DNA of 13,906 nt from an uncultured Clostridia bacterium (GTDB taxonomy: Bacteria; Bacillota; Clostridia; TANB77; CAG-508). Within the stretch, counting starts at the first letter, position 1, and each line of letters opens with the position of its first letter. This document shows, one piece after another, positions 1 to 7,474 of this stretch. Both the position numbers and the translations under genes were made by a program. The notes beneath the pieces were generated by a model that ran no database searches, was not told where the DNA came from, and saw only the letters and a list, made by a program, of their open reading frames with translations. The DNA is taken from contig CANQRO010000034.1 of NCBI GenBank assembly GCA_947626205.1, positions 1 through 13,906 of the forward strand, in the 5' to 3' direction.

Positions 1-110
1 TTTTATCTGGAATTTACTTTTCTAAGTAACCTTTTATTTAATTATTTTATTAAAAGTTAATTTCAAAGTTATATATCTTTAATTTTATTTACTTTTAATT
101 ATTATTTTAG

Positions 111-1775
111 CTAACTTTGTAATGATTCTGCTATAACTGCCCAGATATCATCGGTTTCTCTATCTTTTTCCCAAAATGCTGCTCCTGCTAATTCATATTG
201 GCTAATTAGTTTTAGTTTTTCTTTAATTGAATTTGTATCTTCTATCCACATTTCATATTTGTATTTTTCGCTTGAATATGTTACATAATATTGTTTTGTT
301 AAGTCATTCCATGTTCTTTCTACATCTTTTGGTAATTTATTATCTACTTGATTCATATATACTACGGAACTTGTTATTCCTCCATTATTATCTGTTCTCC
401 AAAGTCTTGTATAAAAAGGCATTCCTAAAATTATTTTTTCTTTAGGTACAGCTTCTTGTCCTACAAATTTTTTAATATTTGCTTCAATCCAATCATATCC
501 GGCAACTGTTCCTGTTTTTGAACTAGAAGTTCCATGTTGGTCATAAGCCATAAATACTAAGTAATCTGATACTTTTGCTAAAACGTCTCTATCAAAACAT
601 AAAGACCAATTTTCGCTTCCATCTGGTGCAGTAACATCTACAGAAGTTACCATACCATATTCTCTAAGTCTAGGAGCAAGTTCTATTATGAATCTAGAAT
701 ACATGTCTTTATCTTCCATATTCATATATTCAAAATCTACATTTATTCCATCTACTTCATATTTCACAGCAAGTGCAACAATATCTTCGATCATTTTTGA
801 TCTTAGTTCATAATTATTCAATATATTTGATGTAACAGTTTTCATAGAATTGTTTGAAAATATTGCCCATACTTTATATCCATTTTCCTTTGCCCAAGCA
901 ATATAGTCTTGTCCTGCTGTCTTTGCATTATCTAATATTTGAACGCCATCTGTATTTTTTAATGAGAAGAATGATGGACTTACAACATTTATGCCATTAA
1001 TTGTTGTACCACTACGCTTAGGTGCACTAACATATTCTGAATAATAATCCCATACTAAATTTATCTTTTTCGCGATTTGAGATTGCTTTTCTAGCTTTTG
1101 TCTTACTACTGTTTTATTTGTAAGTTTGTCTGTTTTTACATATCCAATTTTTCCGTTATCTGTTCTAACTTTTGTCCAACCTTTGCTATTTTCAGATATT
1201 ACTACTACTTTACCACCCTTTTTAACTTTATCTACAGTTTTAGTGATTAATTTTGTATTGTATTTAATGCTAACATCTTTATTAACATCTGCTTTTATTA
1301 ATTCTCTATCTAAAGAATCTATTAATATAATAGAATTACTAATATTGGCCACTTCAATATTATATACATTTCCCATTTCAGAAATTGGAAGATAGTATTC
1401 GCCATCTTCTCTTATTGCTCCGCCCAATAACTTTACATCTGCATTATTTACTTTCATTTTCTTTTCTGTTAAAGATAATACTGCAACTTTAGTTTCAGAA
1501 GTTGTAATTATCTGATTATTTTCCTTATCTAAATATATTTCTCCATCAAAGTAATTATCTATGTCACTTTTAGATAAATATACAACTCCATTTGTATCTA
1601 TAATAATAGGCTTCTTTAACTTTCCTGTAACATTATTATTATTTATTATTAAGTTGATTTTTCCTTCATTTGGATCTTTTTTAAAATTAGGAGATATAAC
1701 TAGAATTACTCCTACAACAAGTAATAATACTACTATAACTAATATTTGTTTCCACATGCTTTTTATTATTTTCAT
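111..1775 (-). CDS. Membrane-anchored SH3/GH18 cell-wall hydrolase (spore peptidoglycan hydrolase-like)
   Basis: This 554-residue protein is a probable N-acetylglucosaminidase of glycoside hydrolase family 18, exported and held at the membrane. Residues about 8-28 form one hydrophobic segment, an uncleaved signal anchor. Residues about 40-155 resemble the copper-amine-oxidase-N-like stalk found in clostridial wall proteins. Residues about 168-222 form a bacterial SH3 domain (GW at 199-200, IGYVKTDKL near 210-218). The GH18 barrel fills the rest. The catalytic DxxDxDxE-type motif is at 342-349 (DGINVDFE), with E349 the expected acid. MAYDQHG (409-415) and GAAFWEKDRETDDIW (531-545) match SleL/YdhD/CFLE-type spore hydrolases. 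GAGGAG lies 6-7 nt before the ATG. The gene is divergent from the nfeD-like gene. The spore-cortex or wall role is inferred from family; the true substrate could be another beta-1,4-GlcNAc polymer. Confidence 0.9.
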   Translation of the reverse strand: MKIIKSMWKQILVIVVLLLVVGVILVISPNFKKDPNEGKINLIINNNNVTGKLKKPIIIDTNGVVYLSKSDIDNYFDGEIYLDKENNQIITTSETKVAVLSLTEKKMKVNNADVKLLGGAIREDGEYYLPISEMGNVYNIEVANISNSIILIDSLDRELIKADVNKDVSIKYNTKLITKTVDKVKKGGKVVVISENSKGWTKVRTDNGKIGYVKTDKLTNKTVVRQKLEKQSQIAKKINLVWDYYSEYVSAPKRSGTTINGINVVSPSFFSLKNTDGVQILDNAKTAGQDYIAWAKENGYKVWAIFSNNSMKTVTSNILNNYELRSKMIEDIVALAVKYEVDGINVDFEYMNMEDKDMYSRFIIELAPRLREYGMVTSVDVTAPDGSENWSLCFDRDVLAKVSDYLVFMAYDQHGTSSSKTGTVAGYDWIEANIKKFVGQEAVPKEKIILGMPFYTRLWRTDNNGGITSSVVYMNQVDNKLPKDVERTWNDLTKQYYVTYSSEKYKYEMWIEDTNSIKEKLKLISQYELAGAAFWEKDRETDDIWAVIAESLQS

Positions 1776-1805
1776 AAATTTCTCCTCGTATGTTTTATTT
1801 TCTAT

Positions 1806-2071
1806 TACTATATCATAAAATGTCTATTTCGAAAATATTTTTTATAAAAATTTAATAAATAAATATAATTGAAATATAATTGTACTTATATAATAGAATT
1901 ATATAAGTTTAAATAATTTGTTTTCTTAATATTAAGAATATTTTCCATACTTTTTCAGTATGAAATGCTAGTAAATGTAGTGTATTTTAAACAAGTTTTC
2001 ATAAAACTATTTATTTTTCTCGAAATATGTAGTATAATATTGTTGTAAAGTTTTTAAAGGAGGAATGTCTT
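1806..2071. promoter_or_regulatory. Divergent promoter region between GH18 and NfeD genes
   Basis: This AT-rich spacer must hold promoters for both outward-facing genes. On the plus strand a TATAAT lies at 2033-2038, with a weak -35-like TTTATT 17 nt upstream (2010-2015). AAAGGAGG follows just before the nfeD-like ATG. On the minus strand a TGaTATAGT extended -10-like box lies about 35-45 nt before the GH18 start, without a convincing -35. A 6-bp hairpin (CATACT/AGTATG) lies near 1947-1963. The elements are seen directly; their use as promoters is inferred. Confidence 0.4.
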
Positions 2072-2512
2072 ATGTGGCAAGTATGGTTAATTATTTCAGG
2101 CGTATTTTTCATTATGGAAATAATGACTGTAGGATTTTTAGTTTTTTGGTTTGCAATTGGAGCATTAATTACTGCAATTGTTAGCCTTTTCACAAATAAT
2201 CTGATTATACAAACTGCTGTATTTGTTATTACTTCTACTTTACTTTTATTTTTAACAAAACCTTTTGTAAAAAAAATTTCTCGAAGTGATAAATTTCAAA
2301 CAAATGCTTATTCTATAATTGGTAAAACTGGAATTGTTACTAAAGAAATTAGTGATGTAAACAATATTGGGCAAATTAGAATTGGTAGTGAAACATGGAC
2401 TGCTAAATCTTCTTCAAACATTTCAAAAGGTACTGAAGTACGCGTTATTAAAATTGATGGTGTAAAAGCAATTGTTGAACCACTACATGAAATAGAAACA
2501 GTATTAAAGTAG
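2072..2512 (+). CDS. NfeD family membrane protein
   Basis: This 146-residue short NfeD-type protein has an N-terminal membrane part with helices at about 5-24, 25-42 and 47-63. A soluble C-terminal OB-fold-like NfeD domain follows at about 80-140, including IGKTGIVTKEI and the GSETWTAKSS stretch typical of the family. Short NfeD proteins are almost always encoded beside a stomatin/prohibitin-like SPFH gene and are thought to work with it in membrane microdomains; that is the arrangement here, with the partner 45 nt downstream. A textbook AAAGGAGG lies 8-9 nt before the ATG. The protein is complete and of normal size for the short, non-protease class. Its exact biochemical role is not established. 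Confidence 0.92.
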   Translation: MWQVWLIISGVFFIMEIMTVGFLVFWFAIGALITAIVSLFTNNLIIQTAVFVITSTLLLFLTKPFVKKISRSDKFQTNAYSIIGKTGIVTKEISDVNNIGQIRIGSETWTAKSSSNISKGTEVRVIKIDGVKAIVEPLHEIETVLK

Positions 2513-2557
2513 TTATAAATATTTTATAAAATATATTATTTTAAAGGAGGATTTTTT

Positions 2558-3466
2558 ATGGCATTTTTAATTGTACTATTAGTAATCATACTAGTTATTG
2601 CATTTAAATCAATCAAAATTGTTAAACAAGCTGAGGTATACATTATTGAAAGACTTGGTAAGTTTCATAAAATTGCTGATGCAGGTCTTACTATTATTGT
2701 ACCATTCATTGATCATGTAAGAAGCGTTGTTAGTTTAAAACAACAAACAATGGATATTCCACCTCAAGGAGTTATTACAAAAGATAATGTTACAATCACA
2801 ATTGATACAGTTGTGTTCTATAAAATTACGGATCCTGCAAAGGCAGTATATGAAATTCAATCTTTAAAGAAAGGTATTGAATATTTAGCTATTACAACTA
2901 TTCGTGATATAGTTGGTAAAATGGACTTAGATGCAACTTTCAGTTCAAGAGATGCTATTAATGATCAATTAAGAGTAATTCTTGATGAAGCAACAGACCA
3001 ATGGGGTTGTAAAGTTGACCGTGTAGAAATTAAAGATATTACTCCACCTGCAGACATTCGTGATGCAATGGAAAAACAAATGAATGCAGAAAGAAATAAA
3101 AGAGCTTTAATTTTACAAGCTGAAGGTGAAAGACAATCTGCTATTACAATTGCAGAAGGACAAAAAGAAGCTGCTATTTTAGAAGCTGAAGCTGATAGAG
3201 AATCTAAAATAAGACGTGCTGCCGGTGAAGCAGATGCAATTAAAAAAGTAGCTGAAGCAAAAGCAAAAGAAATTGAAATGATTTATGCTGCTATGAAAAA
3301 TGCTAATCCAGACGATAAATTAGTTCAATTAAAATCATTAGAAGCTTTACAAGAAGTTGCAAAAGGCGAAGCTAATAAAGTATTTATTCCATTTGAAGCA
3401 ACAGGTGCTTTAAGTAGTTTAGGTGCTGTAAAAGAAGTTTTTGCTGACGATAAAAATAAAAAATAA
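2558..3466 (+). CDS. SPFH/stomatin-prohibitin family protein (QmcA/paraslipin-like)
   Basis: This 302-residue protein has one N-terminal membrane segment (about 2-18). An SPFH/band-7 domain follows at about 22-180, with conserved stretches such as ERLGKFHKIADAGLTIIVPF and SLKQQTMDIPPQGVITKDNV. A long Ala/Glu-rich helical coiled-coil region covers about 170-250 (QAEGERQSAI, EAEADRESKIRRAAGEADAI), and a short flexible tail ends the protein. Such proteins form large oligomeric rings in membranes and act as scaffolds, often regulating membrane proteases. AAAGGAGG is well placed before the ATG. The nfeD-like gene directly upstream on the same strand makes a two-gene operon, closed by the hairpin at 3479-3513. 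No damage or missing segment is seen. Confidence 0.93.
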   Translation: MAFLIVLLVIILVIAFKSIKIVKQAEVYIIERLGKFHKIADAGLTIIVPFIDHVRSVVSLKQQTMDIPPQGVITKDNVTITIDTVVFYKITDPAKAVYEIQSLKKGIEYLAITTIRDIVGKMDLDATFSSRDAINDQLRVILDEATDQWGCKVDRVEIKDITPPADIRDAMEKQMNAERNKRALILQAEGERQSAITIAEGQKEAAILEAEADRESKIRRAAGEADAIKKVAEAKAKEIEMIYAAMKNANPDDKLVQLKSLEALQEVAKGEANKVFIPFEATGALSSLGAVKEVFADDKNKK

Positions 3467-3478
3467 TTAATATATTAT

Positions 3479-3513
3479 AAAAAGTCCAACATTATAAAAG
3501 TGTTGGACTTTTT
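3479..3513. terminator. Strong hairpin terminator, probably bidirectional
   Basis: Arms AAAGTCCAACA (3481-3491) and TGTTGGACTTT (3501-3511) pair perfectly around a 9-nt loop. Flanking A2/T2 extend the stem to 13 bp. A T-run follows on the plus strand and an A-run precedes it, which reads as a T-run on the minus strand. It lies 12 nt after the SPFH stop and between two convergent genes, so it can end transcription of both operons. Confidence 0.88.
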
Positions 3514-3573
3514 CTTTATCGCGTGCATAGTTTTTATTATTAATTTTAGTTTATCATTAATTCTATATATTAC

Positions 3574-4323
3574 TTATACTAATTTATCTAAATATTTTTC
3601 TTGAATCATTTTTAAAATTAGTTCATATGTAAATTCTTGAGATTTTAATCCTAGGTTTTTATCAAACTCTTCCCCTAAAATTTCATTGTTTGATATAATT
3701 CTAATACCAAGTACAGGAATATTAAAATTGTTTGCTACTGTATAAACCGCTATTCCTTCCATTTCTTCACAAAGAGTTTTATATTCTCTATTTAGCCATA
3801 ATATTCTATCTATTTCATTATTCCAAACATCACCACTTCCAATAGTTCCAAAATAGACCATTCCTTCAGTATATGTAACTTGTTTTGCAATATTAATAAG
3901 TCTTTTATCACCATATTGATATTCTAACTTATTTTCTTCTCCACTAATGAAATTAACCAATTTCCAATCTAAGCTATTACTTCCTTCTCCTGCCTTTTTA
4001 TTTGGAGTTTTACAAGAAGTTATATTGATGCATTTTTCTCCAATTACTATATCTCCCTTATGTATAGTTTTTTCATGTGCACCTGCTGTTCCTTCATTTA
4101 GTATTGCAATAGGATTATACTTTTCAATGGCAATATGTGTTGCTATCGCTGCGTTTATACTCATAACAAGCGATTCACATATAACTACTGGATAGTTATT
4201 TATAAATCCTTCATAAAACTTATATTTTCCTACATTCTCACATTTTGCATTTTTTAATTTGTTAATTAGAAAATCAGATTCTTCTTGCATTGCTGCTATT
4301 ATTACTATTGGTTTTATTTCCAT
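3574..4323 (-). CDS. MTAN-like nucleoside hydrolase/phosphorylase (PNP_UDP superfamily)
   Basis: This 249-residue protein belongs to the purine nucleoside phosphorylase/uridine phosphorylase superfamily and is closest in layout to 5'-methylthioadenosine/S-adenosylhomocysteine nucleosidase. Visible family marks are the N-terminal IIAAMQEESDF, whose E14 corresponds to the MTAN N-terminal active-site Glu. Others are NEGTAGAH (76-83), GSGDVWN (162-168) and CEEMEGIAVY (185-194), carrying the ribose-binding Met-Glu. The final active-site motif reads RIISNNE (208-214), so Asn212 sits where MTAN normally has Asp. This makes the exact substrate uncertain. AGGAG lies 7 nt before the ATG. The gene follows the phosphoesterase by only 18 nt on the same strand, so the two are probably co-transcribed. 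Superfamily assignment is firm; the specific activity is not. Confidence 0.82.
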   Translation of the reverse strand: MEIKPIVIIAAMQEESDFLINKLKNAKCENVGKYKFYEGFINNYPVVICESLVMSINAAIATHIAIEKYNPIAILNEGTAGAHEKTIHKGDIVIGEKCINITSCKTPNKKAGEGSNSLDWKLVNFISGEENKLEYQYGDKRLINIAKQVTYTEGMVYFGTIGSGDVWNNEIDRILWLNREYKTLCEEMEGIAVYTVANNFNIPVLGIRIISNNEILGEEFDKNLGLKSQEFTYELILKMIQEKYLDKLV

Positions 4324-4341
4324 AATAATCTCCTACTAAAA

Positions 4342-5049
4342 CTACTTTACCTGCATTAATTTGAAGTCTAAATAATCTCCACTAATTAGGTTAAACTGTA
4401 TACCTTGAACTATTCCTTCCACTGCATCTTTATGCGAACGTGAATGTAAATGTCCATAAAAACATCTCTTTACGTTATATTTTTTCATTACTTCTACAAA
4501 TTTTAATTCATATGAATTTAGCATTGCAGAATTAGTTATTGGTGGATAATGCATAAAAACATAAATTGGCTTATCTTTTCCAAACTTTTCAATTCCTTCA
4601 TTTATAGATAACTCAAGTCTTCCCAATTCTCTACTTAATATTTTGCCTTCAGCATGTAAATCATTTAATGTCCATCCGCGTGTTCCAGTTAATATAATTT
4701 CTTCATAACAAAAACTATTATTAAAAAGAAAATCTATTGTATCAAAATGATTTGCTTCTAAATAGGCTTTCATCTTTTTTAAAGTTGTCCACCAATAATC
4801 ATGATTTCCTTTTAATAAAATTTTTTTACCTGGAAGCTCATTTAAATATTTAAAATCTAAATATGCATCTTCTAAATTCATTGCCCAAGAAAAGTCACCT
4901 GGTAGAACAACTACATCATTATCTTTTACTTTTTTTAACCAATCTTCTTTTATTTTTCGTTCATGATTTTCCCAATTATCCCCGAAAATATCCATTGGCT
5001 TAGGTTTTTTAAAGGATAAATGTAAATCTGCTATTACATATATTGACAT
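4342..5049 (-). CDS. Calcineurin-like metallophosphoesterase
   Basis: This 235-residue predicted cytosolic dinuclear-metal phosphoesterase carries all classic motifs: D8-L-H10, G51-D52-F-S-W, G81-N82-H83-D84, H167-Y-P-P and G199-H200-L-H202. The WAM after GDFS and the YWW after GNHD are marks of a Firmicutes subfamily of unknown substrate. AGGA lies about 5 nt before the ATG. The 3' end leads directly into the nucleosidase-like gene, so both may act in nucleotide or nucleoside salvage, though that link is inference from adjacency. About 120 nt of AT-rich sequence separates it from the end of tsaD upstream, and no clear terminator is seen there. The fold is certain; the reaction (phosphodiester or phosphomonoester) cannot be told from sequence. 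Confidence 0.88.
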   Translation of the reverse strand: MSIYVIADLHLSFKKPKPMDIFGDNWENHERKIKEDWLKKVKDNDVVVLPGDFSWAMNLEDAYLDFKYLNELPGKKILLKGNHDYWWTTLKKMKAYLEANHFDTIDFLFNNSFCYEEIILTGTRGWTLNDLHAEGKILSRELGRLELSINEGIEKFGKDKPIYVFMHYPPITNSAMLNSYELKFVEVMKKYNVKRCFYGHLHSRSHKDAVEGIVQGIQFNLISGDYLDFKLMQVK

Positions 5050-5169
5050 AGCTTTCCTTTCTTTACTATTTACTTGTATTTCTTAATATTTATTAATTTA
5101 ATTGTTTGGTTGCCTTGCTTTTACATTATTTCTTAATTATTTATCACACTTATTTTAGTTTTATATAAA

Positions 5170-6166
5170 TTATATTTTTAAGTTTGGTACAGCATTTAAT
5201 GTTAAATCAGATATGTTTCCTTTTATAAAATTGTAATATCCTGCTGATGCAATCATAGCAGCATTATCAGTGCATAATGCACGTTCTGGATAATATACTT
5301 TTAAATTTTCTTCTTCAGCTAATTTTTCAAAACTGTTTCTAATATGTATATTAGCAGATACCCCTCCTGCTAAAGCTACTTTATCTATTTTTAGATTTTT
5401 AATGGCTTGACGTGTATTAGTAATTAACATATCTATTATTGCTTTTTGAAAACTTGCACATAAATCATTTTTATTTATATTTGGATTTTTATGATATAAG
5501 TTCAATATTGCTGTTTTTATACCACTAAAACTAAAATCTAAACTATTTTCAAAATATGTATGTGGAAGTGCAATATTAGGTTGTCCGCATCTCTGCTAAT
5601 TTATCTACTTTTGGTCCTCCTGGATATTCTAGTCCTATTACCCTTGCTACTTTATCAAAAGCTTCTCCTATAGCATCATCGCGAGTACGAGATAATGTTT
5701 CAAATTCTGTATAATCTTTAATATATACTAATTGAGTATGTCCTCCAGAAATAATTAAACATAAAAATGGTGGCTTTAATTCTGGATGTGAAATGTAATT
5801 TCCTGCAATATGTCCTTGGATATGATTTACTCCTACGAGTGGTTTATTTAATGCATATGCTAATCCTTTTGCATATGCAACACCTACTAATAATGCTCCA
5901 ACAAGACCTGGTCCATAAGTAGGACAAACTGCATCAATTTGAGATAAGGTTATTCCTGCTTCAGATATTGCTTCCTTCATTACAGTAGAAATAGCATCAA
6001 CATGATTTCTTGAAGCTATTTCTGGAACAACTCCTCCAAATTGTTTATGAATATCTATTTGTGAATGAATTACATTGGAAAGAACTTCTCTACCATTTTT
6101 TACAACAGATACAGAAGTTTCATCACAACTTGATTCAATTCCTAATGTGTATATATCTTTTTTCAT
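5170..6166 (-). pseudogene. tsaD: tsaD, tRNA t6A37 threonylcarbamoyltransferase, split by a frameshift
   Basis: TsaD transfers the threonylcarbamoyl group from TC-AMP to A37 of ANN-decoding tRNAs, with TsaB and TsaE. The first 192 residues (from 6166) match the family: GIESSCDET (9-17), the metal-binding H115-IQG-H119, ISGGHTQLV and YPGGPKVDKLAEM. The frame then shifts and stops at 5576-5578. The second part continues in another frame with GQPNIALPHTYFENSLDFSF, SGIKTAI, VALAGGVSANIHIR and the metal-ligand region TDNAAMIASAGYYN. Removing one G at + strand 5587 restores a 331-residue protein, the usual length. AAGGA lies before the ATG. The gene follows the M50 protease by 28 nt. Because tsaD is normally essential and nothing else is damaged, a sequencing or assembly error is more likely than a true pseudogene; this cannot be decided here. 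Confidence 0.9.
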
Positions 6167-6194
6167 CTTTTTTCCTTATCTTTCTATTTTTTAA

Positions 6195-6944
6195 TTATGC
6201 TATTGGTATTCCAAATAATAACCCAATTAATTTAAATAGTCCGTTTGCAATCCAACTAATTATTGGAGAAATTATATTTCCTAAAAGTCCAGATATCCAT
6301 AGTACTAAAAATGCAATATAGAAATACTTTTCATATCTATCTAACCAATCTTTTACATTATATGACATAAAATTTCTAAAAATTTTACTACCATCTAATG
6401 GTGGTATTGGAATTAAATTAAATACTCCAAGTCCTACATTAACTACTATTGTTGATTGGATAACAATCATAATGTAATATCCAAGTTCAGAAAATATAAA
6501 CATTGGTGCTATTTTCAATATTGCAAAATAAAGTATTGTAAACACAATTGCAAGTATAAAGTTCATAGCTGGTCCTGCAACAGAAACAATTGCTTCACCT
6601 GTTGACATCGAAAATTTTCTATCAAAGTTTCTAGGATTAATTTGAACTGGCTTTCCCCATCCTATATGAGCAAATATAAGTAATATAAATCCAAAAGGAT
6701 CTATATGGCTCAATGGATTTAAATTAAGTCTACCTTGCATTTTAGGTGTATCATCACCTAATTTATATGCAGCATAAGCATGAGCAAATTCATGAAATGT
6801 AATTGCTACTATAACTCCTGGCAGTGTTAAAATTAATGAAAGTAATCCTCCATTTTCTGCAAGGCTTATAAGCCCAATTAAAACAGCTATTCCTAAGATA
6901 ATATATATAATTTTTTTATCAAATGAAAAATCAAACATATACAT
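6195..6944 (-). CDS. Site-2 protease family (M50) membrane metalloprotease
   Basis: This 249-residue intramembrane zinc protease lacks a PDZ domain, as in the short YwhC-like bacterial group. Hydrophobic segments lie at about 10-30, 33-50, 83-95, 119-145, 153-177 and near the C-terminus. The zinc motif HEFAH is at 51-55 (H51, E52, H55). The third ligand region is NLIPIPPLDG at 176-185 (D184). GRLNLNPLSHIDPFG (71-85) is also characteristic of the subfamily. GAGGAG lies 4 nt before the first ATG or 10 nt before the ATG two codons later, so the start is uncertain by two residues. It appears to head an operon with tsaD. Its substrate is unknown; these proteases cleave membrane-spanning regulators or leftover signal peptides. 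Confidence 0.9.
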   Translation of the reverse strand: MYMFDFSFDKKIIYIILGIAVLIGLISLAENGGLLSLILTLPGVIVAITFHEFAHAYAAYKLGDDTPKMQGRLNLNPLSHIDPFGFILLIFAHIGWGKPVQINPRNFDRKFSMSTGEAIVSVAGPAMNFILAIVFTILYFAILKIAPMFIFSELGYYIMIVIQSTIVVNVGLGVFNLIPIPPLDGSKIFRNFMSYNVKDWLDRYEKYFYIAFLVLWISGLLGNIISPIISWIANGLFKLIGLLFGIPIA

Positions 6945-6982
6945 TCTTCTCCTCGTTTAATTTTTTTCATTAATTAAATTTA

Positions 6983-7010
6983 ATAGTATTTTAAATATAT
7001 CATATTTCAA
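6983..7010 (-). promoter_or_regulatory. Candidate promoter for M50 protease-tsaD
   Basis: On the minus strand TTGAAA (7005-7010) and TACTAT (6983-6988) are separated by 16 nt. They lie about 40 nt upstream of the protease start. The match to sigma-A consensus is fair, but the background is so AT-rich that chance hits are expected. Confidence 0.45.
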
Positions 7011-7198
7011 ACTTAATTACAATTATTTCAAGTATTTTTATATTTATTTTATGCATTTTTATATAATTATAATAACATATATTAACCGTTTTCTATACAT
7101 CATTCTTTAAAGTTTTTCATAGAATCATCATTTATTATTATACTATATAGGTGTACAATGTTTAAGTTAAATATACAATTTTTGTAAAAAATATTTTT

Positions 7199-7246
7199 AT
7201 AATAATTAATAGACTTTTGAACATTCAAAAGTCTATTAATTATTAT
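7199..7246. repeat. Perfect 23-bp inverted repeat (48-nt palindrome)
   Basis: The left arm 7199-7221 and right arm 7224-7246 are exact reverse complements with only CA between them. The core reads AGACTTTTGAA/TTCAAAAGTCT. It lies downstream of the Fic gene and of a start-less remnant, in a gene-free stretch. It may be a bidirectional terminator, although no long T-run follows immediately on either strand, or the remains of a small palindromic mobile element. Confidence 0.8.
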
Positions 7247-7285
7247 CTTTTAAACTATCAAAACTTTTATGCTATTCTTCTTTCA

Positions 7286-7429
7286 TTAAGTTCTCATTTT
7301 ATTGAATAATTTAATTATATATGCAATTTTTAAATGTTCTATGCTAGTGGTTTCATAGAGCAAATATACAAATTCATCACAATTTGCTTGATTACTATTG
7401 TTTAATCTATTTTTTACTTTCAAAAAATG
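7286..7429 (-). pseudogene. Coding-like remnant without a start (C-terminal fragment?)
   Basis: A 47-codon open frame runs from the stop inside the 45-bp repeat to TAA at 7286-7288. It reads HFLKVKNRLN, then NSNQANCDEFVYLLYETTS, IEHLKIAYIIKLFNKMRT. The mixed residue composition looks like real protein rather than AT-rich noise, but there is no ATG near its beginning and no ribosome binding site. It is in the same frame as the Fic gene, separated from it by two stops. It may be the tail of a gene whose 5' part was lost at the repeat. The family is not recognised. Confidence 0.35.
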
Positions 7430-7470
7430 CTATTTTAATGCTACGCCATTGAATTTATTAAAACTTATTA
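7426..7470. repeat. 45-bp perfect direct repeat, copy 1
   Basis: It is identical over 45 nt to 8616-8660 and includes CTACGCCATTGAATTTATTA. It starts 4 nt after the Fic stop codon (minus-strand sense). Internally it has AATGCT twice, 11 nt apart, and AATG/CATT inverted ends around CTACGC. Identity stops sharply on both sides. Confidence 0.93.
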
Positions 7471-7474
7471 ACAC

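Larger units (their letters stand above)
6945..7474. other. Gene-free spacer with palindrome, repeat and a coding-like remnant
   Basis: These 530 nt hold no complete gene. Listed separately are a candidate protease promoter (6983-7010), the palindrome (7199-7246), a start-less open frame (7286-7429) and one copy of the 45-bp direct repeat (7426-7470). The remainder, about 7020-7195, is AT-rich with no recognised signal. Confidence 0.6.

Noticed and set aside
227..445. Plus-strand open frames within the GH18, recN, lysS and tlyA genes
   Set aside because: They are antisense shadows with low-complexity Phe/Leu/Ser/Ile composition and no ribosome binding sites.
7426..7470. The repeat as a tRNA 3' end or a CRISPR repeat
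   Set aside because: There is no tRNA-like fold or CCA end. There are only two copies 1.2 kb apart, with genes rather than short spacers between them.
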